From: Aspidiotus rigidus
Lineage: Eukaryota > Arthropoda > Insecta > Hemiptera > Diaspididae
Assembly: GCA_035079385.1 (NCBI GenBank)
Contig: JAVHKY010000054.1
Span: 10,393,501-10,457,500 of the forward strand
Direction: 5' to 3'
Length of the DNA stretch: 64,000 bases
In this document: positions 9,885 through 20,815 of the stretch, piece after piece
How the letters are laid out: each line of letters opens with the position of its first letter
Position numbering within the stretch: the first letter of the stretch is position 1
Made by a program: the position numbers and the translations under genes
Notes under the pieces: model-generated
What the model saw: only the letters and a program-made list of their open reading frames with translations
Told to the model about the DNA's origin: nothing
Databases searched by the model: none

Positions 9885-11903
9885 GTGGTTGAGGAGGGGG
9901 TGAGTGATGGTGTTGTCGTTCATAAATTCCACCCTCCCCTCATAAATAATAGTCAGGTAGTGTTCAATAGTGACGAAACATCCCTCCTTGAGAAAGGTTT
10001 GAAGTTCAGTATGCCTCCCCTCAAGAATGATGAAACCTTGGCGAATGTTGTTGCGGATCTTGCGGTTAAGATTGGTCCTGGTTTTAATACTCAGAAAGTC
10101 TGTGCCGAATTAGTCCGTAATAACCCCCTCCCTCGCATGAGTAATAAATTGGGAGGAGTGATTCAGGGTCTAAGGAGGAAGATGAAAGAGGGAGATTTGA
10201 TCGTCACTAAGGCTGACAAGGGCAACGCTGTTGTAGTGATGGAGAGATCGGCCTATTCTTCTAAGGTCCATGAAGTCCTACAGCAGTGTGGTGCTAAAGA
10301 GAGTGAGGATTTCAGCTTTCCCAAGCATGTCAAAGAAGTTAGGTGTGTCATCAACAGGAGTGAGGCTGTTATCAAAACTCCTGCTTTGAAAAAAGCCCTC
10401 CTCGTTCCTAACCCCACACCCCCCCTCTTGTACGGGCTGCCTAAAGTGCACAAGAACAATACCCCGATGCGACCCGTTGTTTCTTTCGTCTCCTCTCCTA
10501 CCTACCTCCTTGCTAAATTCCTTGACCGTTGGTTCAAAAATCGTATCGATTTTGAATCCCCTCATTCGGTCTTGAATTCGGCCTCTTTAACTGACGTCCT
10601 CAAGGATGTAAGCCTTCCCCCGGGAACGACCATCTGCTCGTTTGATGTTGTTGGTTTGTTCCCGAATATTCCTAAGGCTGCTACTATCCAGCGTATGGGT
10701 GAGCTACTCGTCAAAGCCAACATTCCTCATAATGAGCTTCACGAATTCTTCGATCTTCTTAATACTTGCTGGTCCCCTAACTATTGTAAATTTGAAGGGA
10801 AATTTTTCGAGTTCCCTGACGAGGTAGGGATCCCCATTGGATCACCACTAGGCTCTCTCATATCCGAAATCTTCATGTCTAAGTTTGAACTTGACCTCTT
10901 TTCCTCGGACCAGGTGTTACTTAATCATATTCATTATTGGCACAGGTACGTTGATGACGTTCTATGTACCTGGACTGGTCACCCAGATCTCCTTGGTGAG
11001 TTTCTGAGGTATCTCAATTCCTGGTACCCTTCCATCAAATTTACGTTGGAAGTAGGGGTATTTTCCATTAACTTTTTGGATTTATCGATCTCTATAATAG
11101 ACGGTATCCATAAGTTTGGAATTTACAGGAAAGATACTACGACCGATGTTTTAGTCCACGGTGGTTCGTTCGGTCCTGTTGCTCACAAGATGGCTGCTTT
11201 TCATAGCCTAGTTCACAGACTGACTCGTATTCCTTTGAGTCAGTCTGCCTTCAAGAAAGAGTTAATCACAATAAAACACCTGGCCAGAGTGAATGGGGTC
11301 AATGTTGATGTTGACGTGATGGTTCGGAGGAAAGTTACGAGGGGCCTCCTGGATTCCACCACCTCCCTCCCCCGAGACACGATCCGTGATCGCCGTTTGC
11401 GTTGGATCAGTCTCCCTTTCTTGGGGAAGTTCTCCCAGCAATTGGGTCGGGCCCTTCGCCCGTTTGGCTTCAGACCCGCGTTTTACAACCCTACCACAGT
11501 CAAGAGGTTGTTTGTGAGACTGAAGGACCCCATACCTGTTGATGAGAGGAGTGGTGTGTATAAGTTGGAGTGTGAGGATTGTGGAGGCTTTTATATTGGT
11601 GAGACCAGCCGCCAAATGAAAGTTCGAGTAGCTGAGCACCTGAAGTCTTGGAAGAAGGGACACTTGGGGGAGTCAGCTTTCGCCGATCACTTAATAAACA
11701 GTGGCCACAGCTTCCGTGAGGGATCCGAAAAGCTCCTCCATAAGGAGAATTCCTACCGTAAGCGTATCGCCCTCGAGAATATAGAGATAATTCGTCATCT
11801 CAACACTGACGGTATCACTGTTCTTAATTCGTATATTCCGGAAGATGGCCTGATCGAACTTGTTTATGACTCACACCGTGATTTCTCGTTTGGACGATCT
11901 TAA
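9885..11903 (+). CDS. PLE reverse transcriptase with GIY-YIG endonuclease (right copy)
   Basis: Open frame of 672 codons whose protein is identical to the left copy from residue 20 of that copy onward. All RT motifs (DKG, motif A FDVVGLF, GIPIGSPL, YVDD) and the GIY-YIG nuclease are intact. It has no ATG at its head: the frame begins with GTG at 9885 next to the palindrome centre, and the first Met is the one before PPLKND at 10011. It is therefore 18 residues shorter than the left open frame and probably cannot be translated from its own 5' end. Overlapping antisense frames are shadows. Confidence 0.88.
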   Translation: MVEEGVSDGVVVHKFHPPLINNSQVVFNSDETSLLEKGLKFSMPPLKNDETLANVVADLAVKIGPGFNTQKVCAELVRNNPLPRMSNKLGGVIQGLRRKMKEGDLIVTKADKGNAVVVMERSAYSSKVHEVLQQCGAKESEDFSFPKHVKEVRCVINRSEAVIKTPALKKALLVPNPTPPLLYGLPKVHKNNTPMRPVVSFVSSPTYLLAKFLDRWFKNRIDFESPHSVLNSASLTDVLKDVSLPPGTTICSFDVVGLFPNIPKAATIQRMGELLVKANIPHNELHEFFDLLNTCWSPNYCKFEGKFFEFPDEVGIPIGSPLGSLISEIFMSKFELDLFSSDQVLLNHIHYWHRYVDDVLCTWTGHPDLLGEFLRYLNSWYPSIKFTLEVGVFSINFLDLSISIIDGIHKFGIYRKDTTTDVLVHGGSFGPVAHKMAAFHSLVHRLTRIPLSQSAFKKELITIKHLARVNGVNVDVDVMVRRKVTRGLLDSTTSLPRDTIRDRRLRWISLPFLGKFSQQLGRALRPFGFRPAFYNPTTVKRLFVRLKDPIPVDERSGVYKLECEDCGGFYIGETSRQMKVRVAEHLKSWKKGHLGESAFADHLINSGHSFREGSEKLLHKENSYRKRIALENIEIIRHLNTDGITVLNSYIPEDGLIELVYDSHRDFSFGRS

Positions 11904-11946
11904 TACCTCGTTCTTCTCTTTTGTTCGTCAGTTGCTTTCATTTCAG

Positions 11947-11981
11947 GCTCGAAGATGGTTGTTTAACCGAAAGCGCTCGTC
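11947..11981 (+). ncRNA. possible degenerate hammerhead-like core in the PLE 3' region
   Basis: GAAGATGG (11951-11958) is followed by a short stem GGTT-GTTT-AACC and then CGAAA (11968-11972). The spacing recalls a hammerhead core (CUGANGA, stem II, GAAA), and PLEs are known to carry hammerhead ribozymes. The CUGA part reads CTCGA here, so the match is imperfect. The mirror copy lies at 7694-7728. Confidence 0.2.
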
Positions 11982-12049
11982 GTATTTTCATTTTTTCTGC
12001 GGTTTGCATTTTTTACTCCACGTCGGAGTATTCCTCTTTATTGTTTAGT

Positions 12050-12083
12050 ATGGATAGCCGTAACTTAAAGGAACGGATTCGTG
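12050..12083. other. 34-bp right-hand extension of the PLE pair
   Basis: These 34 bases lie between the end of the right arm and the right direct repeat, with no counterpart on the left. Penelope elements are described as carrying an extra segment of about this size at one end. That comparison is from memory. Confidence 0.5.
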
Positions 12084-12094
12084 TAGAAGTCTCA
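12084..12094. repeat. right 11-bp direct repeat (target site duplication)
   Basis: TAGAAGTCTCA, identical to 7615-7625 and in the same orientation. Confidence 0.8.
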
Positions 12095-12420
12095 CTGACT
12101 TGAATGAGTATAACTTGCAATTGAGGAGGTATCTCATTGGCCTAGAGTCAAAAGGTCGTAACTCTCAAAGGTAGTGGTTTTGAGCAGAAGGTTTTGAATT
12201 CTCGTGATGTGATCATTCTAGATTCTCAAAAATGAACAAATTATTGAGTTGTAACTCCTTTTGCTGTCATAGAAAACTGTTTTCTTTTTTGACTCTCCAG
12301 TGAAACCAATCACTTCTTTTAGAGGTACGACATTTACGATTTTGGTAGAAGTTAAAAGTAGGTACCATGAGTATTGAACAAATCACGCGCGTTGTTAGCG
12401 ATCCAGGCGGATGCCCAATT
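12095..12420. other. no gene seen
   Basis: Short intergenic stretch between the PLE pair and the next inverted repeat. No ORF or motif stands out. Confidence 0.3.
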
Positions 12421-12554
12421 AGACCCTATTTAGCCGAACCCAACCAAGCGACATGATAACAATCTAGAGAAATGTTCCTTTACTATAAGCGAAGGTTCCC
12501 CTTTTCACCAGATCGTTATCATGTCGCTTGGTTGGGTTTGGCTAAAAAGGGTTC
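12421..12554. mobile_element. short inverted-repeat element (MITE-like)
   Basis: Arms 12431-12465 and 12510-12544 are near-perfect inverted repeats (left arm starts TAGCCGAACCCAACCAAGCG) with a 44-bp loop. A weaker match extends outward to about 12421 and 12554 (ACCCTATTT against AAAAAGGGT). No coding capacity and no clear target duplication. Confidence 0.6.
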
Positions 12555-12565
12555 AATTTGAACTA

Positions 12566-12623
12566 TTCGAACCATTGACTATATACACTTCGTAAGCGAA
12601 GTGTATATAGTCAATGATTCGAA
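12566..12623. repeat. 58-bp hairpin, 27-bp stem with 4-base loop
   Basis: Arms 12566-12592 and 12597-12623 pair with one mismatch around the loop TAAG. The stem includes GACTATATACACTTCG. It lies 12 bp beyond the preceding inverted-repeat element. It could be a foldback, a terminator-like structure or a protein site. Confidence 0.75.
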
Positions 12624-14357
12624 CCTTTTTTTGGACAATGTAGTAAACACGAATGGTGTAGGGAACAACTGTACAGCATCCAAGATGGCTGGGAAATGGA
12701 CCCAATACTATATTCAACCATACTCTTGGTTTTTAGATGCTCTAAAATTCTAAACGCCATATTTTTATTTTTTTTAGCCTTACTCAACACACACGCCTTT
12801 TCCCTGTGTGAAAAGTTCTGATGAGCTTGTTCATTATCTTTCGATGATTGCTGCTTGAATATACTGCATCGCCTCGTTATTCATGTAATTACCTCATTCG
12901 ACGGAACAGTTTATTTCCGGAATTGTCCATTCACCTTCCTGCGTCTCGCTCTACAATAATAGTAATAATTTTAGTTTATTCCTTCAGCGTTGACTTATAT
13001 TGTCTGCGACGTTCGTGAGGTTCGAGGCTGCCACCATCTTCGCGTTGTCTGCTTAGTGTCCGATGTACGGCCGAGCAGACAAAAATGATCTAATAGGAGT
13101 ATGCAGCCTTCGAGTTAAGGTCATATGTAGTCGAGTGCAATTCCATGTCTATCTGTCGAAGCTATTGGAATGTTCTGTGTCTCGATTTCTTGAAGAACAA
13201 ATGATGCCGTTTGTACGGACTTATTGGTAGTGACCAGAAATATATCACTGAGTATACGCTCCGTACTACAAGTTCGAACTTACGAACACTTATTACTCTG
13301 TGACTGTGTACACAAAATCATGACGTTAAACGATTGTGCGCGCAGAATATAAACCGCATTACAGTATCAAACGATCTGCGGGGCAATTTATTGTTATTAT
13401 TTCTTTTTTTCCAGCATGCTGAAAAGAAAATGGAATGTTAAATTACATTCCGTCATTAGGATGAAAAAAATACGAAAACGGTCGATTGACTACTTTTCTA
13501 CACACAAAATTATTCTTTCTTCTTTGCCTTCGTTTTTTCTTTTGTATTGTAATTTTCACGTAGAGTTTGTGGAGTTCGGATTTCGTAACCGATTTATACC
13601 TCCGAGAACGAGAATTCCTCTTTCGTCCGGTCTAGACATCAAATTCAATAAGTAGCAGGGTAGCAGGTATAAGAACAGCAGGTAGAGAAGAACGCGCATA
13701 AATGTGTGGTGCCGTGTTGTACGTAATCACAAATGTATTTATTCCTGTATTCGCATGCTGAACCGAAATTATTTTTCGAATCAAAAACACGACCAGAGCT
13801 ATTGTACAAGGACTAACAAAGAAAACAATATATCTTGTACAGGTCTATTATTGTCGACAGACTAGGCACGGATACAATTTACCACTGAGTATAAACTGTA
13901 TCAGAGAGAGAGAGGCAGTTTTCGTTCGACATATGTTTTTTCTCACACTAACGTGCGCGCACCATCTTTCAGTTTCAAGAGTTTCTTCAAAATTATGAAA
14001 TTTTTCTGAGTCGTGTACGCTGAAACAGAAACGGTAGCTGTTAAAAATTTCACCGTCTCGCCATCTGTCACACGTATTTTCAACTTGCAGCTTGCAATGT
14101 TGCAAAGTGTACGTACGAAAGAGAACGGTTATTAAACTCAGACCACAAAAATGCATTCCCATTCGCAAGTACGAAGACGAGATGTACACACACGCGTACA
14201 CACTGAAACGTACGAGGACACGGGAATAAATTCCCGCTAAAACCTTCGTGAAGAAGTCTTCGTGCTATTTCATCCTTGCCGCCTGCTGCTGCCGAGTGTA
14301 GAACACATTGCAGGAGCGACCGGTGCGAGCGCTTCTGCATGCTAAACTTCAACATTC
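12624..14357. other. non-coding, no supported gene
   Basis: About 1.7 kb with slightly higher GC and CpG content than the flanks. Open frames are below 120 codons and overlap on opposite strands. It may be 5' flank or intron of an unrecognised gene. Confidence 0.3.
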
Positions 14358-14419
14358 TGCGCATGCGTCTTCCGTTCCTCGACATTCATTTTCAATATGG
14401 CCGCAGCTCGTCTATCGAT
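14358..14419. promoter_or_regulatory. housekeeping-promoter-like motif cluster
   Basis: Within 62 bp lie TGCGCATGCGT (14358-14368, the palindromic NRF-1-type site), AATATGGCCGC (14394-14404, YY1-like) and TATCGAT (14413-14419, DREF-like core). The surrounding 14.2-14.8 kb is CpG-richer than its neighbours. The motifs are seen directly. Promoter function is inferred and the direction is not determined. Confidence 0.35.
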
Positions 14420-17400
14420 CTGTCCTTTGTTAACATCAATGAACCGTTGTGTATTCTGTTTCTGTAGTGTTCGATGTTCGTTTCCAACGCTTGCCGCTCA
14501 ATTTCATTGTAATGGATGCCGGTTGCCGGTTACATGTTTTTCTTTCATTTATTATTAACTTTCGTTAAATCTTATCTTATTCGTTGGAAATTAATTTGTT
14601 TCGTGTTGTATTTTCGATTGTTCTAGACGTAAGTAGATGTACGATTTTCGCGTTAAGTTTCCGCAGGAATTCGAAATTATGGACCGGCATTTTCTTCTAT
14701 TCGAGAACACACGCGGTCGCCATGACAATTTTCATCCCTATACGGTAAGGGATGCGGCGTGCTCGTGGTTGTATTTTGTGTTAATCCTTGTTAGTTTTCT
14801 TCAAAAAAACGGATAATTTTAAATTAATCCCGTTCGTAACGGTCATCTCATTATGAGTAGCTAAGTACGTTTACTTTGTTGTAGGTGTATGAATCTTTTG
14901 TTCGTTAACTGCGGTACGTCGCATGCACAGTGAAGATGTTCGCATTGTTCTTGCGGAGGTATTTCACGATCTTGAGATCACGAGCAGTTTTCGTATCTTC
15001 GTAATATGATCGCGTAGAATTCCAATTTAATTTTGTGCATCACGTGTGCGAAGTGCAATGTACGCTGAATAATACCGGTATACCTTCATTCGTTAATAAT
15101 GTAGCTTATTATTCTGAGGAGAAGGAGAAGGTTCGTGTATTCACCGCTGCGACGTTTATGTAATTCTTATTTTGTCTTCCAGATAATACGGCGTCGGAAA
15201 TAGATGGTATTGGCACTTCCTGGCGATTACCGGCGTCCTATTGGTGATTCACGAGGAGCTGTTTATTGCGACCATGAACTCGATATGCGGAGCCAGACGT
15301 CTGCAAAATGCGAAGTGAGGCCAGCCAACCGAATGTTGTTCGTACCACACGTGTTCGTGAGATCAACTTCTTCATGGCTACATCAGAAATAATCGGAATG
15401 AAAATTTATTTTTTTGGTAAATATTTTTTCATCTGAAGGTCTTTGATGTTGAAATGACGATGAGAGTTTGATTTAATGCGAGCAGGTTAAGGTGAGTGAT
15501 GTAAATGTGGAACAGAGTAGTAATTGAGATGAATCTTTGTAATCAGATAGTCCGAATGGTTCAAATTAAACTGGTCATCTAGGGAACGTAATCATGTTGG
15601 CGCACATGCACATTCAGTTATCTATAAGATGTCAGTATGTTCATTTTATTGGTTCAATTGAGTCAGCCCCCTGTGTGAGTCATCAGTCAACAGAAGCCGC
15701 CTTGAGAGTTGAGACGTTTAACAAAGCCCGTAAGAATTTCACACGAACCTCCCGTTTGATCGATCCGATAAGACTCGAAGGCGGGATAAGTATTCTCTTT
15801 GATAACGTTCTCAACATCCTGAATAAATCGAATCAGATTTATCTGTTACTTTTCCTGTGTCAAAATTTCGCATCGCATTATTCATTCGTCGGGTCAATTT
15901 TCAATTTATTTCTGCGTTATTACTTGTAAAGAATATGTTTCTTTGTTTTTTCTTGAAACTATTCTACTATCGTTCCGTCTCTCCTCAGAGATTTTCTATC
16001 CGTTTTGCGTCTGATTAGATTGATACATATTTCGAACTGTGATCGTGGCGGTGAAGAGTTGATTATCATCGAGCGTGTATTCATTTGGGATTACGTCATT
16101 TATGAAACCGACGTCGAGAAACATTACAGTATTAGGTTTTAGTGATTCATTTAATTCGTTGTTGCACGTTGGAATTATCCGCGATTGCGGAATGCGAACC
16201 GTTCAAGCTTTCGTGTTGTTGTCGCCGTGTATCGCGAGTAATCAATTAACATCATTTAACGTACTTCTCGCGTGTTCTGTAGTGCACTAAATTTTTCGAG
16301 GAATGCTATTCTTTACTGGGAAGTAATTTTAGTCCCTTTATTTTCACTTCTCGTACGTTCACGAAATCCAACGAACGCAATAATGTTCATTATTGAAAAG
16401 GAACTCCGTATCCTTCTAAATGTAGACTTACGCTCAAGTTTACGGTTTGAATCTTCTCTCTTCTGGTGTCCAATTTTCGCCTATTCGTAAAGTGTAGAGA
16501 AATTCGAATTTATACCCAGGCTTCCAGTGGGTGTACATTTTTTCACGTATTTGGCCTGTTCTTGATACACAAAAAGAAAAAAAAGAACAGAGCCAGAGGA
16601 CCATTGATCGTCGAGTAAGACCTTGTTTTTGTTGAACATCCGGACCACTCCGCGGGATACATTGTTCACGCTTGTGAACAACGAAGGAACCATCCTCGCC
16701 CTCTGTCCGTACCCAGTTTTGCAAAGTTGTTTCCACGTGATAGCCTGTTGTGTATGAACAGAAAGGAACTGTTTGTAAAATGCGTGTGGATTTTGATTTG
16801 TGAGGCGTGTTAAATTGGAAACTTCTTTTCTTCTTTTTTTTCCTCAATAAGCCCTACGAATCCAGATTAATTCTTATTGTTCTCTTTTTCAGTTGTACGA
16901 CTCGATAAATTCAGGACGATGTTTTCACTCACCAGTGATCGAGAGACAATTTTGAGTAGGTAGGTTGACTTTCAAATTTATATGTTTCAGAGTTACCTGC
17001 GATCCAATTAGAAACGGTACAAATACTCGATTTGCTATTCGCGGAAAGTATTTTGTTTTCTACGGCATTTCTAGATCCGTTCTTTTCAAAATTTCAAAGA
17101 AATCAGCGCGCTAATGCGTACAAGTGTTTTGCCGATCTCTCAACTTTTCGCGAACAAACGCACATGGCTATTTCAATACCCTTCATTCTATTTTTTTCTG
17201 TCAATTAATCAAAAAATAGTGAGCATTGTTCTATAAATATTTATTTTTGTGCACATATAAACGCAGTAGACAAGAGTAATACGTCAATTCCCCTACCGTT
17301 AGTACGCCAGAATATTTCATTATTGCCTGTACTCTGCACGTTTTTTTTTTTCTTTTCCTTTCATTTCGAAAAGTAACTTTAGTTCGAAAAGAAATCGTAT

Positions 17401-18891
17401 CTTCAAAATGTTCATTTTTGAGAAGTCAATAGGAAGTACTGGAAAACCGAAAATTGACGTATTTGAGTCAGAAAATAGAACTGATAGTTTTGTGAGGATT
17501 TCGAGGTAATAACTTTTTGGAAATATTTTCTTGAATCAGTGTATCTTAGGGCTTCTTCTAGAGGTATCTCGTCACGTAATATTCGTCCCGGCCTTTTTTT
17601 TTTTTTTGATAATCGTATAATCTTGTTAGAAACTGAGTAATCTTGAAGTACACGAGATGAGACCGTTAATTGACTTTGATTTGAAAACTTCTCAATTTGT
17701 GATAAAGTGGAGTCCAGTGTTGATATTCTGAGAATACAATGGATGAATGCATCTCCCAATTTTATTCGTCAGAATATTGGTATTTCAGAACTATTATTAT
17801 TCAATGATTTCCAATCAGGTTGTTTGTAAGAATACAAAATATTCTAAAAGTACGTTTTTCACCCCTGTCAGTGCGCATGCAATTCTAGTCGGATTGAATC
17901 GTTAAAAAATACCTTGTATCTAGTGTGTATTTTCATTTTCTATTCCAGTAGACGCCCTGAATTCATGAATTATGGTCTTTGGTCTTCTGATGCTCGTGGT
18001 TGCATTTTGTATCAATTTTTGGTTTCGGTGAAAAGAAGCGAGTCGTTGATTCTCTATGTCAATCGTTTTTCGAAGCTTTTTCCTCTATTTTGTCCTTTTC
18101 TCCAGTCCTAATCGAGATGGTTGAGAAGAATACCGATTGAACAGAGTAAAATTTAGAAGTATAGTTCTGATCGAGTTAACTTGGAGCGATACATTTTTAT
18201 TCCGATGTTTGAAAAGCCATAGGTACCAAAAATCGCATCATCTTCAACTTCCCACGTCTGGGGAAACTGAAAGTGCCGAAGGGCAGTCCGGAAATTGTGT
18301 GAAAATCGATGAAAGTCCTAGCCATTCAGTTCCTAACGACTAGTAATCAAGAAGTTCTAATCAGCGGGAACAAAAATTACAAATTGAACAAATCTTGGAA
18401 AAATTAGTGAAATTTATTATTGGAAGAAGGTGGGACACCCTGCCTCCTCTCCTATCGCACCCCCTTTCCTCTTCGAAGTTTCGTTTATGATTATAACATT
18501 ATTCTAATATATGATCATGTTGGAAAATTGATTAGGTTCGATTCATTTCGCTGACGATCACTCTAAAATTTCGAAGAAAAATGTACTTTATTTTTAGTAT
18601 GAGAGATCTAAGCTTTAGAATTGAGGTACGTGTCACAAGATGATTCGTTAGAACCAGCGAAATATAAAGCTATTTGATCAGCAGAGCTGAGGAGCACTTG
18701 CTTTCAAACCTTCTAGTTTTCTAATCAAATGTTTTCTACAGCTTTGTTCTAATCATAAATTTCAAGATTTTGTCAATTACATGATTCATCATCGTGTTCT
18801 TTCATTGACCTAGGAAAGACTAGAACCTATTGGATACCTTTGAGAATGAGAAGATGATGCGGAGATAAGATTTCGAGATCATGAAAATGAA
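14420..18891. other. non-coding; possible untranslated exons
   Basis: No long ORF. Splice-like signals include CGCCATGACAATT...ATACG|GTAAGG near 14721-14752 and TTTTGTCTTCCAG|ATAATACGG at 15182. An ORF of 62 codons starts at 15204 (AGATGG context) but does not continue the upstream ATG frame. A coding-like tail (ETESAEGQSGNC...) ends at a TAG near 18343. These may be exons of a gene I cannot name. Confidence 0.25.
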
Positions 18892-18982
18892 GATAGTGAG
18901 CCTCAGTCGAGTGAAGCGGTTCTGTTCAGCAATGGATGCCAAACGATTACGTTTGAATGCGAAGATGGGATTCCTAGTTTAT
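18850..18982 (+). other. coding-like open segment, unknown
   Basis: In the frame opened after the TGA at 18847 the translation is acidic and protein-like (EDDAEIRF, HENEDSEPQSSEA, NGCQTITFECEDG) and ends at TAA. It has no ATG. It overlaps the first copy of the duplicated segment at 18892. It could be a terminal exon or chance. Confidence 0.25.
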
Positions 18983-19059
18983 AAAATGATGAGAGATAGT
19001 AAGCCTCAGTCGAGTGAAGCGGTTTCGTTCAACAATGGATGCCAAACGATTACGTTTGA
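18892..19059 (+). repeat. tandem duplication of ~65 bp, period 103
   Basis: 18892-18957 and 18995-19059 share GATAGTRAGCCTCAGTCGAG, then GTGAAGCGGTT, and AATGGATGCCAAACGATTAC. The CAAACGATTACGTTTG part is a perfect 6-bp hairpin. Four substitutions separate the copies. Each copy can be read as PQSSEAV...NGCQTITF but in different frames relative to the ATG at 18881. Confidence 0.8.
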
Positions 19060-20704
19060 TGTCCTTCGTAGCTGTATCCCGTATAAATGCGTAGCTTAGT
19101 CGGCATTTGTCTCGTCCGCGTTATCGTCCCCATTAATATTTTCTTTATTTTTCACTTTTGAGAAACGGAGCTAAATTTTATGCTCAATTTTGCTCGTTAT
19201 GTTGTCTCCCTCTTCATTCGGCGGTCTTTAATTTTGGCAGCATGTGTAAGTTGTTTGTGCGACAAGTACGGTATTAGATGAATAATTCTGTACGTGTTCA
19301 TACGCGTGATCGCTACTGCGTATGTGTGTGTATATTCACCTTTTAGGAGAAAAGACGTCAATTGTACATGGACGAAGGAATGAACGCAATTGTGGATTGC
19401 GGAAAGAGCGGTGGCGGTCGGGGTAGCGAAAATACTAATGTTTTTTATCGCGTAGATGTGAATTCCCATACCGGGGACAGCGAAAGAAACTAGCGAAACG
19501 GAGGCAGATTGCGCAGAAGTTCAAGGATCCGTATTTTTACGGTCTGTAAAAAGTGTGGTTCGCGAGTGCATTGTAATTTTCTTTGATGAATAAAAATAAA
19601 AGAGTTCTGTCTTGCGAAAAATTGATTGAAGTTTGATTGCGATGAAAGAGTGCTCTCGCTGTATACTCGTATTATTATTGAAGATCGTTTTTTCCGGAGG
19701 AGAGTTCCGTCTTTGGGGAAAGCACGAAAAAGTAGAATAGTTGGATTACGTTTGCAAGTTTTAGAAGTACTCGCAGAGTTTAACGAACTTGGTAACGACG
19801 AGCTTTTTCTCGTCGTGTAGATGACGTGTGTTCAGTAGTACACGACGCTCTAATTGATATGCTAATTTATTGTAGGTGAGTTTTGTTGACGCGTGTGATG
19901 AGGTACGAATTCGTGTACTATGAAAGCGAAAATAGTCGAATTTTCTGTTCATTATTTACTCGTATTTCTTGAGAGAAAACATAAGGTTGAGTGCGCGCTT
20001 ATTTCGCTGCATCGATTCTATCTTCATTTCTTTGCACCACGCTGGTTAATTTTTTTCATCGATGAAATACGTTTTCCAGTTAGGGATCGGGGTCGTAATT
20101 TCAATCATGGTGGGTATGAAAACTCGATTCCTGATGATGTGATGAGGAGAATTGTAATCGAAGAATTATCGGGGTGGGGTGAGAAATTCGCGATAAACGC
20201 GAGGTCAAAGTTGTGAACTAAACTACGATGATACGATATTGTAACCACAAATACTTTTTTAGACATTTTCTGAACGAGTGCTCATGAGGTTCTTATCTAA
20301 AACTCGCCCTCGACGTAATTCTTCGTTGTGACAAGTTGGAATACTTTCGCATCAAATACATTCTACTATTCGTTAGAAGATGAAGTAAAATTAACGCGAA
20401 GGTACAGGAAACTAGGATGATAGTGTGTAGTGAAGTAAAGAAATGAATCAACCATATTTCATCTCGTCTTTTGATTTTTTTTTTTTTCTTCCTTCAATTT
20501 CGAGGACATAGTTTATTTTATACGAAGAAGACGGGAAGTCCCAGCGAATTATGTCAATGTGGTTGGAAGACTTTCTACTTTTATTGTATCAGAAAATTAC
20601 CTCAGTCGAAACTAGTTCTTAGATTTTTATTTTCAACTATCGATGGACCGATGGTTAGTTAATAAAGAGATAATACCTCAATTTTAGGACTAATAATTTC
20701 TACT
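19060..20704. other. non-coding, no supported gene
   Basis: Open frames of 60-98 codons, none recognisable. Contains AATAAA at about 19592 after TGATG, which could be a polyadenylation signal. Confidence 0.3.
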
Positions 20705-20815
20705 ATGGATCAATTTAGTAATTTATACATAGGCACTCCTGATGAAAATTACGAATTACCGTTTGAGTTTGCCCATGATGACGAATTCGAAGGCTGCTAT
20801 ATTTTTTCTAACTGA
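20705..20815 (+). CDS. conserved 36-codon small ORF, copy 1
   Basis: ATG at 20705 to TGA at 20813-20815. The peptide is acidic and contains ENYELPFEFAHDD and FEGC. A second copy at 22941-23054 has the same start, stop and central sequence. Between the copies at least six codons differ only at the third base (Phe TTT/TTC twice, Ile ATA/ATT and ATT/ATA, Ala GCC/GCT, Asp GAC/GAT) and the one length change is a whole codon. That pattern suggests selection on the peptide. The sequence TTTTAG|GACTAATAATTTC just upstream would serve as a splice acceptor. I do not recognise the family. The 8-bp complementarity ATAGGCAC/GTGCCTAT at the edges offers an RNA-structure alternative. Confidence 0.5.
   Translation: MDQFSNLYIGTPDENYELPFEFAHDDEFEGCYIFSN

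Larger units (their letters stand above)
9880..12049 (+). repeat. right arm of the PLE inverted repeat
   Basis: Plus-strand copy, 5' end at the centre and 3' end outward. Its ends match 9795 and 7626 of the left arm. Confidence 0.9.
7626..12083. mobile_element. palindromic pair of Penelope-like retroelements
   Basis: Two copies of one PLE lie head to head: arm 7626-9795 is the reverse complement of arm 9880-12049 (2170 bp each), separated by an 84-bp spacer (9796-9879). Paired positions sum to 19675 at both ends and at matched codons inside, so there is no net length difference between the arms. The one substitution I found is position 9224 against 10451, a silent His codon change. The unit, plus a 34-bp right extension (12050-12083), sits between 11-bp direct repeats. 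Inverted and partial arrangements are typical of Penelope-type elements. Near-identity implies recent insertion or gene conversion. Confidence 0.9.

Noticed and set aside
8012..10565. Antisense frames of 61-133 codons inside the PLE arms
   Set aside because: They mirror each other in the two arms and lie opposite the intact RT frame, so they are shadows.
12566..12625. GGTTCGAACC words in the hairpin, considered as a tRNA fragment
   Set aside because: They are part of a longer perfect hairpin with no other tRNA element.
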